NCBI GenBank assembly: GCA_001940995.1
Contig: MSHC01000034.1
Location: 124,001 to 188,000 of the forward strand
DNA: 64,000 bases
From: Ruminococcus sp. Phil15
GTDB lineage: Bacteria; Bacillota; Clostridia; Oscillospirales; Ruminococcaceae
Direction of reading: 5' to 3'
In this document: positions 39,066 through 47,476 of the stretch, in pieces
How positions within the stretch are numbered: the stretch's first letter is position 1
Layout: the number at the start of each line of letters is the position of its first letter
Translations under genes and position numbers: made by a program
Notes under the pieces: model-generated
What the model saw: only the letters and a program-made list of their open reading frames with translations
Databases searched by the model: none
Told to the model about the DNA's origin: nothing

Positions 39066-40703
39066 ATGAACGAAAAATATTATCAGTCAAGCAACAAGTT
39101 CTCCTGGAAGGGCATAGTTGTAATGCTCCTTACTTACCTTGTTGTGGGCACGGGACTTTCCTGGATTTATCTTTGGATTAACAGAGTATGCCCGTCAATC
39201 TATCTTTGCGTTTTTGCAGCAGTCGGACTTGCAGCAGCAGTAGGCTTTATCGCAAGACTTGTTATCAAGATATTCAAGCTCAGAAGCGTTATGGCTGTTC
39301 TTATCGGCGCAATTGTGGGACTCGCAGGTATGCATTACCTCAAGTGGGCGATCTACGATTACTATGACTACGTTCAGATTGACGAACAGATTGCAGAGTA
39401 CATAGACGATGACGATTATGAGCTTTATGCTAATATGAAAAAGGAAAAAGCATACACATATTTCGAGATGGACTATGACTTTGACGAATCCGAATACACA
39501 TTCGACGAGAATTGGCAGTTTGTTACGGAAACCAATGCCTATGACTATTACAGCTACTATGACCAGATGGCAGGAACCGAGTACCTCAAGGAGTATTCGG
39601 CGACTGAACAGGCACAAATGAAAACACAGACACTCTATGAGTTCTTTAGTTATGATACTCTTCTCGGTGAGACAAAGGAAGAATGTCAGAAGAATCTTGC
39701 TAAAGCAAGAGAGATGACCGCTTACGAGTATTACTATGATTACCTAGGTAACGATAAGAATGAAGCGTATGAGTTTGAAGTTCCGTCATTTATGGATATC
39801 GTAACTGACCCTGGACTCTTGTGGTCTGATATCAAGGATATTGCCGAGGAGGGAAGATGGTCAATGTCGTCCTCCTCAAGCTCATCTTCATCCTCAAGCA
39901 CATATACTAACAATGAGGTCGTAAAGGGCGGAATGCTCTGGTTTATCTGGATTATGGAATTCCTCCTCATAAGCATTACAGCAATCGCTATTCCAATCGG
40001 AAAAGTAAAGGAAATCTTTATAGAGAAGGATGATAAGTGGGCAAACACTTATGACGGCAACCGCTTCACATTTGTAGGTATGAGCAAGGCACAGGTCAAG
40101 GCTATGCTTGAGCAGACGCCTGACAACATTGCAAATATGATGATTGTGCGTCCTCAGGATGTACCGAGGGGCAGACCTTACCTTAAAATGACTCTTTCAC
40201 ATTCCGATGACTTTACAGAGTCTTATCTAAATGTCCTCACAATGTCCTACAATGCTAAGAGCAGAAACTATGTTTCTTCCAATATGCTCAAAGGACTCAA
40301 GATTAGACCAAAGCATGTAGGTATGCTCTTTACAATGTTCGGCCTTTCAGTTCCGTCAGCCGTAGCTGCTGACCAGGAGTTTATTGAATGGGACAGACAT
40401 CGCCTCGCACAGGTACAGGCTATGATGGGTAATCCTGCGTCACAGGCTCAGCCTATGATGAATGTGTCTGCTCCACAGACAAATACGCCTTCCGGAAGCA
40501 ACAGTGTTTACCTCCTTTCTGATAACGGCAATACAGTCGAAACAATCAGGGAAGTAAGAGAAGCAACAGGTCTTGGTTTAAAGGAAGCTAAGGAGCTTGT
40601 TGAATCTGCTCCTACAACAATCAAAGCAGGTATCTCTATGGAAGAAGCACAGAGAATTCAGGCAAGACTTGATTCAGTTGGCGCAAGCTCGGATATCAGA
40701 TAG
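39066..40703 (+). CDS. multi-pass membrane protein with C-terminal ribosomal L7/L12 CTD-like domain
   Basis: N-term TMs, Asp/Tyr-rich segment, poly-Ser, C-term SNSVYLLSDNGNTVETIREVREATGLGLKEAKELVESAPTTIKAGISMEEAQRIQARLDSVGA resembles L7/L12 CTD. Confidence 0.75.
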   Translation: MNEKYYQSSNKFSWKGIVVMLLTYLVVGTGLSWIYLWINRVCPSIYLCVFAAVGLAAAVGFIARLVIKIFKLRSVMAVLIGAIVGLAGMHYLKWAIYDYYDYVQIDEQIAEYIDDDDYELYANMKKEKAYTYFEMDYDFDESEYTFDENWQFVTETNAYDYYSYYDQMAGTEYLKEYSATEQAQMKTQTLYEFFSYDTLLGETKEECQKNLAKAREMTAYEYYYDYLGNDKNEAYEFEVPSFMDIVTDPGLLWSDIKDIAEEGRWSMSSSSSSSSSSSTYTNNEVVKGGMLWFIWIMEFLLISITAIAIPIGKVKEIFIEKDDKWANTYDGNRFTFVGMSKAQVKAMLEQTPDNIANMMIVRPQDVPRGRPYLKMTLSHSDDFTESYLNVLTMSYNAKSRNYVSSNMLKGLKIRPKHVGMLFTMFGLSVPSAVAADQEFIEWDRHRLAQVQAMMGNPASQAQPMMNVSAPQTNTPSGSNSVYLLSDNGNTVETIREVREATGLGLKEAKELVESAPTTIKAGISMEEAQRIQARLDSVGASSDIR

Positions 40704-40721
40704 CGCATAAATATATACATC

Positions 40722-40760
40722 AGGCACTGCATTTATCTTAAATGCAGTGCCTTTTTGTGT
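40722..40760 (+). terminator. intrinsic terminator
   Basis: AGGCACTGCATTTA-TCT-TAAATGCAGTGCCTTTTTGTG. Confidence 0.85.
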
Positions 40761-40886
40761 CATTTTTCGAGTGTACAGTGGAATAATCCTGTACATTTGG
40801 TGATGATGCTATCAAATTTTTACGCGATGATGATTATTTATGTGGTGCGTGATTAATCTGGTTTCAACAAAGTAGAATAGCATACA

Positions 40887-40925
40887 AAAAAGACAGCATT
40901 ACACCTTGTAATGCTGTCTTTTTTG
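40887..40925. terminator. bidirectional terminator
   Basis: AAAAAAGACAGCATTACA-CCT-TGTAATGCTGTCTTTTTTG. Confidence 0.85.
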
Positions 40926-40928
40926 TTC

Positions 40929-41594
40929 TTAATATCCTAAAGGCTCTGCAACAAGAATAACGTTTATTCTGTCTTTGTGCCTCTGCTTTGATGAAATAAG
41001 ATGATTGCAGCAGATTGTTTCACCTTTGCAGCCGTCTGTCATTCCACCGTCGGCACTTACGCAGATACCTGTTTCTTTGCAATAGGTGTTGCAATTGAGT
41101 CTTACACAGTTTGCAGGTGCGGCAATCCTTTTTACTCTCTTAACAGCTTCATCAAGGTTCTTTACGACCTTGTTACAGCCTACAACCATAATAACCTTTT
41201 TAGGTCCAAAGCATATCGCAGATATTCTGTTCGAGTTTCCGTCAACATTGTAAAGCTCGCCGTTTTCTGTTACAGCGTTTGACGAGCAAAGAAAGATGTC
41301 TGCCCCATACATCTTCTGATAGCATTCAGACATATTCTCAGGTGCGAATTTTGTGCGGTCGATGAAGCAGTATTCTTCAGACCTTACAAGCTCCATTACT
41401 CCGCATTTTTGCAGTGATACAGAACCGCCGCTTCCGATAACAGCACCCTTGAAAAGAAGCGCCTCGACCTGCTTTAGCGCATCTTCCTTTGACTTGCAGA
41501 CGTACGCCGCCATATTGTTTTTTCGCAGAGCCTTTGCGGTCCTCTCAAGACTCATAAGTGTTATCTGTTCAACATTCTTGTCCATAATTCTCAA
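40929..41594 (-). CDS. LUD-domain (LutC/YkgG-like) protein
   Basis: ALRKNNMAAYVCKSKEDALKQVEALLFKGAVIGSGGSVSLQKCGVMELVRSEEY; cysteine motif NCNTYCKETGICVS. Confidence 0.88.
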   Translation of the reverse strand: MRIMDKNVEQITLMSLERTAKALRKNNMAAYVCKSKEDALKQVEALLFKGAVIGSGGSVSLQKCGVMELVRSEEYCFIDRTKFAPENMSECYQKMYGADIFLCSSNAVTENGELYNVDGNSNRISAICFGPKKVIMVVGCNKVVKNLDEAVKRVKRIAAPANCVRLNCNTYCKETGICVSADGGMTDGCKGETICCNHLISSKQRHKDRINVILVAEPLGY

Positions 41595-41793
41595 GCCGCC
41601 TTATATCCATTTTCTAGGTAATATCACACAATTCCCGTGCGGTATTGTTATAATTATACTACAAAAATCGTTTTCACGCAACTTAATCCCAAAAAGTTAA
41701 CAATTTCAATCGTTATCGCAAAAAAATGCTTCTTGAAAAATCCGGCATTTGTCTGTATAATTATTGTAGCAACACGACCCGGGAGGAAAAATC

Positions 41794-42906
41794 ATGATAA
41801 AGAAAATACTTTCGCTTATCCTATCTGTCTCAATGCTTCTAAGCCTTTCGTCATGCGGAAATGATGACTCGTCCTCAAAACAGGATTTCTCGGATTCGGC
41901 CGCAAGCGTGTCTGATCCAAGTCAAGCTGAAACAAGCACGGAGAACAGTTCAGAAGAAAGCTCAGAGGAATCGTCGTCAAACGGCGGTGATGAGATTGTA
42001 GACTATGATGGCGGATTTAAGGTAGACGGAACAAAGCTGCTTGACGTTAATGGCAATGAATTTGTTTTCCGTGGGGTAAATCATGCACACTCGTGGTTTG
42101 GCGGAACAGATTACGAGGCGATACCGGCTATCGCAGATGCAGGCTGTAACTGCGTAAGAATAGTCCTTGCCTGCGGAGTCCAGTGGAATAAGGACAGCAT
42201 AGACAATGTAAATATGCTTATTGATATGTGCAGGAAGAATAACCTTATCGCAATACTTGAAGTACACGACGGTACGGGCAAGGACAGTAAGGAAACCCTC
42301 CAGAGCATCTGCGACTATTGGATTGAAATAAAGGATGCGCTTATAGGAAACGAGGAGTATGTAATACTAAACATAGCTAATGAATGGATGGGCGCAAGCC
42401 TCAGCGGTTATTGGTCAAAAGCATATTGTGCAGTTATTCCTCAGCTCCGTGAGGCTGGAATAAAAAATACGATAATGGTTGACGCAGGAGGCTGGGGTCA
42501 GCATGGTATGTGTATCATAGATAAGGGCGCAGAGGTTCTTGCGTCTGACCCACTCGCAAATACGATGTTCTCTGTTCATATGTACGGAACGGCAGGCGGC
42601 AGCGAAAAGAAAATCGAAAGTATCCTTGGAGGTGCCAGAGAGCAGGGATTATGCATTTGCGTAGGCGAGTTCGGATATACGCATACTGACGGAGACGTTA
42701 AGGAGGACTTCCTTATGCAGTATTGTACGGAACAGGATATCGGATATCTCGGCTGGAGCTGGAAAGGCAACAGCGGCGGCGTAGAATATCTTGATATCGC
42801 CGAAACATGGGACGGCTCTATTCTTTCCGAGAATTGGGGAGAGAAACTCATCAACGGCGAGAACGGTATCAAGGCAACCTCGAAAATCTGCAGCGTTTTT
42901 GAATAA
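41794..42906 (+). CDS. GH5 (subfamily 8-like) endo-beta-mannanase, predicted lipoprotein
   Basis: Lipobox LSSCG, Ser/Glu linker, FRGVNHAHSWFGG, EVHDGTGK, NIANEW, CVGEFGYTH, GWSWKGN. Confidence 0.85.
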   Translation: MIKKILSLILSVSMLLSLSSCGNDDSSSKQDFSDSAASVSDPSQAETSTENSSEESSEESSSNGGDEIVDYDGGFKVDGTKLLDVNGNEFVFRGVNHAHSWFGGTDYEAIPAIADAGCNCVRIVLACGVQWNKDSIDNVNMLIDMCRKNNLIAILEVHDGTGKDSKETLQSICDYWIEIKDALIGNEEYVILNIANEWMGASLSGYWSKAYCAVIPQLREAGIKNTIMVDAGGWGQHGMCIIDKGAEVLASDPLANTMFSVHMYGTAGGSEKKIESILGGAREQGLCICVGEFGYTHTDGDVKEDFLMQYCTEQDIGYLGWSWKGNSGGVEYLDIAETWDGSILSENWGEKLINGENGIKATSKICSVFE

Positions 42907-43028
42907 CGAATATATAGCTTTATAGTGCCGTGCCTTAGCGATGCGGCACTTTTTATGTGTAAGTTTTGAATTACTTTGCGATTAATTTCGTCTTATTTTG
43001 CAATAATGACAATGTATACTTTATTTGC

Positions 43029-43057
43029 TTGACAAATCAAAGCAGCTACTATATAAT
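43029..43057 (+). promoter_or_regulatory. sigma-A-type promoter for RNase J gene
   Basis: TTGACA-17 bp-TATAAT, ~245 nt upstream of CDS. Confidence 0.75.
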
Positions 43058-43156
43058 AAAAATAACGTTTATGTTCGGCTGTTTTATTAAGGGCATTGCA
43101 ATCTTACTAATACTTTTATTCTATTGCACTGTCCGGAATTTATGGTTCGTGTTACG

Positions 43157-43184
43157 GCATCCGACAGATTTATTTGTCGGATGC
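43157..43184 (+). repeat. perfect 10-bp inverted repeat in RNase J leader
   Basis: GCATCCGACA-GATTTATT-TGTCGGATGC, not followed by U tract. Confidence 0.85.
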
Positions 43185-43302
43185 TGAAAATTACATATTC
43201 AGAAAGGAGTTATTTTCCGAAAAAGAAAATAGCCTTGTTTTGCTGTGTCCGTGTTACTTACGGCAAAACTGTGGCTTTCGAGAATCGGATTAAAGACAAA
43301 AG

Positions 43303-45216
43303 ATGAGAAATAATAATATGACAACTAAGCCTAAAAAGAAAACAAACCTTGAGGGCCTTACCGATGTAATAACGGTAGAGCTTCCGAAAAAGAGCGGCTC
43401 AAAGCTTCACGGCGCGCTAAGGACAAATTCAAAGAAAACCGACGAAAAGAAGCCGTCCAAGTCGGTAAAGAAAATTTCAAAGACAGACAATTCAACGAAA
43501 ACTGCTAAGTCACGTTCAACGCCTAAGAAGGAAGCAAAGAAAAAGGAGCCGCAGAGAAAGACGCCCGTTAAAATTATTCCACTCGGCGGACTTAATGAAA
43601 TCGGCAAAAACTTCACCTGTATAGAGTGTGCAAATGATATTATTATAGTTGACTGCGGAATGGCTTTCCCCGATGCGGAATTACCGGGCGTTGATATCGT
43701 GCTTCCCGACTTTTCGTATGTCGAGAAGAATATCGACAAGGTCAGAGGTATGGTAATCACCCACGGCCATGAGGACCATATCGGCGGCATACCGTATTTC
43801 CTCAAGAGAATGAACATTCCTATATATGCCACAAGGCTTACAATCGGACTTATCGAGGGTAAGCTAAAAGAACATGGACTTTTAGAAATAGCTAAGCTTA
43901 ACGTTGTAACGCCAAGACAGACTGTTAAATTCGGCTGTATGGCGGTTGAGTTTATAAGAGTAAACCACTCTATTCCCGATGCCTGCGGTATGGCGTTCCA
44001 TACGCCGGCAGGAGTTATCGTACACACAGGCGACTTCAAGGTAGACTATACTCCTATCGAGGGCGGAATTATCGACCTTGCAAGACTTGCAGAACTGGGC
44101 AACAGAGGAGTCCTCGCACTTATGAGCGACTCTACAAACGCAGAGCGTCCGGGATATACAATGACCGAGCGTAAGGTGGGAGAGAGCTTTAATAAGCTTT
44201 TCGGTATGGCGGACGGCAAGCGTATCATTATCGCAACTTTTGCTTCTAATATCCATAGGATTCAGCAGATTGTCGATAACGCAATCAGGACGGGCAGACG
44301 GGTTGCCGTGTCCGGAAGAAGTATGGTAAACGTAATCGGGAAGAGTATAGAGCTTGGCTATCTTAAAGTGCCTGACGGGGTGCTTATTGATATCGAGAGT
44401 GTAAACAAGTATCCGCCCGAAAATCTCGTTATCGTTACAACGGGCAGTCAGGGCGAGCCGATGTCCGCTCTTTCAAGAATTTCAACAAATATGCATAAGC
44501 AGGTCGTCGTAACGCCAAACGATTTTATTATCATATCTGCAACGCCTATCCCCGGTAATGAAAAGCACGTTACAAAGGTTGTAAACGAGCTGATGAAAAA
44601 CGGTGCCGAGGTCGTGTATGAGAGTATGTACGAGGTACATGTTTCCGGACACGCCTGTCAAGAGGAATTGAAGCTTATCCTCTCGCTTACAAAGCCTAAG
44701 TTCTTTATTCCTGTCCACGGCGAGTATAAGCACCTTAAAAAACACGCAGGACTTGCCGAATCCCTCGGTATCCCTGCAAGCAATATTATCATTGCAAACA
44801 TTGGTAATGTTATTGAAACAGATAGCGTTGAAATGAAGATAACAGGTAACGTGCCTGCCGGCAGAGTGTTTGTTGACGGTCTTGGCGTAGGCGACGTAGG
44901 TTCAATCGTGCTTCGTGACAGAAAACATCTTTCCGAGGACGGACTCATTATTGCCGTTGCCACAATCGACAGCGAAACAGGAGAAATACTTTCGGGACCT
45001 GACATAGTGTCAAGAGGCTTTGTCTATGTAAGGGAAAGCGAGGAGCTTATGAATGAGGCTCAGAAAATTCTCTATGACACGCTCAGAAAGTGCCTCGATC
45101 TGAATACCCGTGAGTGGAATGCAATGAAGAATAAAATGAAGGACGCTCTTTCCGCATATATCTACTCCAAGACAAAGAGAAGCCCGATGATTTTGCCTGT
45201 AATTATGGAGGTATAA
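43303..45216 (+). CDS. rnj: ribonuclease J, with Lys-rich N-terminal extension
   Basis: PLGGLNEIGKNFTCIE, ITHGHEDHIGGIPYFL, GDFKVDYTP; ~85 aa basic N-terminal tail. Confidence 0.93.
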   Translation: MRNNNMTTKPKKKTNLEGLTDVITVELPKKSGSKLHGALRTNSKKTDEKKPSKSVKKISKTDNSTKTAKSRSTPKKEAKKKEPQRKTPVKIIPLGGLNEIGKNFTCIECANDIIIVDCGMAFPDAELPGVDIVLPDFSYVEKNIDKVRGMVITHGHEDHIGGIPYFLKRMNIPIYATRLTIGLIEGKLKEHGLLEIAKLNVVTPRQTVKFGCMAVEFIRVNHSIPDACGMAFHTPAGVIVHTGDFKVDYTPIEGGIIDLARLAELGNRGVLALMSDSTNAERPGYTMTERKVGESFNKLFGMADGKRIIIATFASNIHRIQQIVDNAIRTGRRVAVSGRSMVNVIGKSIELGYLKVPDGVLIDIESVNKYPPENLVIVTTGSQGEPMSALSRISTNMHKQVVVTPNDFIIISATPIPGNEKHVTKVVNELMKNGAEVVYESMYEVHVSGHACQEELKLILSLTKPKFFIPVHGEYKHLKKHAGLAESLGIPASNIIIANIGNVIETDSVEMKITGNVPAGRVFVDGLGVGDVGSIVLRDRKHLSEDGLIIAVATIDSETGEILSGPDIVSRGFVYVRESEELMNEAQKILYDTLRKCLDLNTREWNAMKNKMKDALSAYIYSKTKRSPMILPVIMEV

Positions 45217-45245
45217 TCCGTCACTTTTCGGTTATACTACCGTAG

Positions 45246-45794
45246 GTGATTAAATTGCAAACAAAAGACCATTATTTTGTCGCCCGATATCTTACGAACG
45301 ATGTCGGGCTTTTTCATTGCGAAAGCTGTAAGAAAGCGTTTGTCCTCGGTTGTGTGTATCCGGATATGAATCTGTTATCCTATTTTTCAAAAGGCACGTT
45401 AAGAGGACATAATTATGATTGCAGGAAAAAGTATATAGCAGAGCAGTTAGAACAGTTGTCGGCAAAGCCAAATCCTACGCCTGCCGAAGCGTTCAGAATG
45501 GGCGTGCTGCTGCATTATATCCAGGACAGCTTTACCTATGCTCACGATAACAGATTTAAAGGAAGTATAAATCAGCATTTTCACTATGAAAATCTTCTTC
45601 ATAATCAGATGATGCTGTTTTTGCAAAACGCCGCTCTTTCCGAAAGAGATAATGCAGAAAGCAGACCGCTCCATAAACGCTTTGATAATTTGCGCAAGGA
45701 ATATGACAGCCGTTCAAAATCAATAAATAACGACTGCGCATTTATTTTGTGGTCCAGCATCAGCTTTGCGCAAATTCTGAAAAACACAATATAA
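45246..45794 (+). CDS. zinc-dependent phospholipase C-like small protein
   Basis: GCVYPDMNLLSYF, GVLLHYIQDSFTYAHDNRF, HFHYENLLHNQM resemble Zn-PLC ligand motifs. Confidence 0.65.
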   Translation: MIKLQTKDHYFVARYLTNDVGLFHCESCKKAFVLGCVYPDMNLLSYFSKGTLRGHNYDCRKKYIAEQLEQLSAKPNPTPAEAFRMGVLLHYIQDSFTYAHDNRFKGSINQHFHYENLLHNQMMLFLQNAALSERDNAESRPLHKRFDNLRKEYDSRSKSINNDCAFILWSSISFAQILKNTI

Positions 45795-45802
45795 AAGAAA
45801 AA

Positions 45803-45845
45803 AGCAGTGTACCGCTTACTTAAAAGCCGTACACTGCATATTTTT
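45803..45845. terminator. terminator hairpin
   Basis: GCAGTGTACCG...CCGTACACTGCATATTTTT. Confidence 0.75.
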
Positions 45846-46065
45846 AAAAAAACTCCGCCTTGCCGATACACAGAGTATAAAACCCGCCTTTAGCAGGGTG
45901 GATAACGCCCTCCTTGGTGCTTTACTGCTCCCAGCATCCGTTCGCAGTCACGGCATAAAGCGGTGGCGAGGGGAGGTCTGCAATCCGCACAAAGAGCAGG
46001 GCTTCCGTTTATCAAGTGTTGGATTATAAAAGCTGTGCACTCGCACAAGGCAGAAAAATTGCTCT
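45846..46065 (-). ncRNA. ssrS: 6S-like structured RNA
   Basis: No convincing ORF; minus-strand promoter TTGCAA-17-TACAAT (46100-46072); ends pair CTGCCTTG...CACAG/CTGTG...CAAGGCGG; inner GCCCT/AGGGC, GTGC/GCAC and CTCCC/GGGAG helices form a rod; ends in T7; ~220 nt. Confidence 0.6.
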
Positions 46066-46115
46066 GACAATATTGTATCATATTTGCAGAGAAATTGCAA
46101 TGGAAAATCTATCTG

Positions 46116-46418
46116 TTATTCTTCGTCGTCATCGCCGTATTCAAACATACCGTCGATACGCTTCATAAACTCGTCGCCGACCTTCTCGTACTCTTCGTCG
46201 TTGTCGATAGAAACCATAATCTCCTCATCGCCCTCAATAACCTTTTTGAGGATTACAACCTCGCCGTCGTTGTCAAGATCCTCCGGATACGGAGTAAGAG
46301 CAAAGTAGGTTTCGCCTTCGTATTCCATAGAATCGAGCATCTCAAACGTCTGTTCGTTTCCTTCATCGTCAACAAGTGTATAAATATCAGGGGTGTAGTT
46401 TGTCATATCCTCAGTCAT
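46116..46418 (-). CDS. DUF1292 domain protein
   Basis: DIYTLVDDEGNEQTFEMLDSMEYEGETYFALTPYPED...GEVVILKKVIEGDEEIMVSIDNDEEYEKVGDEF. Confidence 0.92.
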   Translation of the reverse strand: MTEDMTNYTPDIYTLVDDEGNEQTFEMLDSMEYEGETYFALTPYPEDLDNDGEVVILKKVIEGDEEIMVSIDNDEEYEKVGDEFMKRIDGMFEYGDDDEE

Positions 46419-46569
46419 CGTAGTTGCCTCCGTAATTTGTAGTCAGATAAAAAATGCCGCAACAACCGCTGCAACACCTTAATTATATAATATTTGAAAA
46501 AGAAAGTCAAGATGTATTTAGTAAAAGTAATGTTAAATAAAAAATATTATAAAAAGTTGAAAAAAACTA

Positions 46570-46598
46570 TTGACAAGTACTAAAAGATGTGGTATAGT
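46570..46598 (+). promoter_or_regulatory. strong sigma-A-type promoter of the repeat-containing intergenic unit
   Basis: TTGACA (46570-46575)-17 bp-TATAGT (46593-46598). Confidence 0.85.
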
Positions 46599-47125
46599 AT
46601 AGTCAAGGAAAAGAGAAGCAGAAAATCCAAAAGATTAACTTGAAGCTCTCAGACCTTAAAGAAATAGGAAGCTGTGAAGAATATCAAATCTGCGAAGAAT
46701 ACAATATATTTCAGCAAGCAAGCTTTGGTACACAGAGAATCCGAAATTTAAAAAGAAAGTGGTGAGTCCGGTGGACAGTGAAATCATAACATCTTCTTTC
46801 CCGTGTGGCTCGAAGGTTTGTGAATAAGGAACAACAGACAAGCGTTACGGCTTGCGACAGTTCAAAACGATAAGTTTATTGAGGATAACCTTAAAGGCCG
46901 CAGTTGAAGAGATTTGGAATTAAGTTTATGCAGGATACGGGAAAGCATAATTTACAACTGAATAAATATATCAAATGAGGCGATTGAAATGATTTTAAAA
47001 ATGCTGAGGATTAGGATAAGAAAATAGTTTAGAGGAGTGAGTCCAATGTACTGATTTCGGTTTTCCCTTAGCAGGAATTGAGAGGTAAGCTTTCAAGTAA
47101 ATTTTAAAATTATGATTGATGAAAG

Positions 47126-47457
47126 GTGAGTCCAATGAGATAATCACTTTGGCAGCAGGCAGGTTTAGTCGGTTGCGTAAGAACCAAGATTAAATGATTC
47201 GGAGTGGTGCATATGATTATAAGTACCAGACTTAGGAATATTTGATAGGCAGGGAGTGATTCCACCAGAGACGTTAAGCTTGAACTCGATTTAATCTGAT
47301 TTGAAAGGTGAGTCCAATGTACTAAGAAGTTGACGGGTCAATACCCATAGACATACATTAAAGTTTGAGTTTCAAAAAAAGGAGAGTGCTGCTTATGATT
47401 TTAGTGGTACGAAATCTGAATATTTGAGAGTCAGGAGTGATTCCACCAGAAACTTAA
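47126..47457 (+). repeat. two diverged tandem copies of a ~181-nt module
   Basis: GGTGAGTCCAATG at 47126 and 47308; ATGATTWTA at 47213 and 47395; GAATATTTGA at 47236 and 47418; GGAGTGATTCCACCAGA at ~47254 and ~47435; all offset by 181-182 nt. Confidence 0.8.
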
Positions 47458-47476
47458 ATCTTATTAAGGACGATTA

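Noticed and set aside
45890-46081. 63-aa minus ORF with CADCRPPLATALCRDCERML cysteine pattern
   Set aside because: Overlaps the 6S-like RNA and its promoter; better explained by the structured RNA
46656-46841. 61-aa minus-strand ORF inside the repeat-containing unit
   Set aside because: Antisense to the promoter-terminator unit, no family resemblance, likely chance
47126-47444. CRISPR or TIGR-type array
   Set aside because: Repeats are short, spacing is irregular (52-275 nt), and no associated nuclease or adaptation gene nearby
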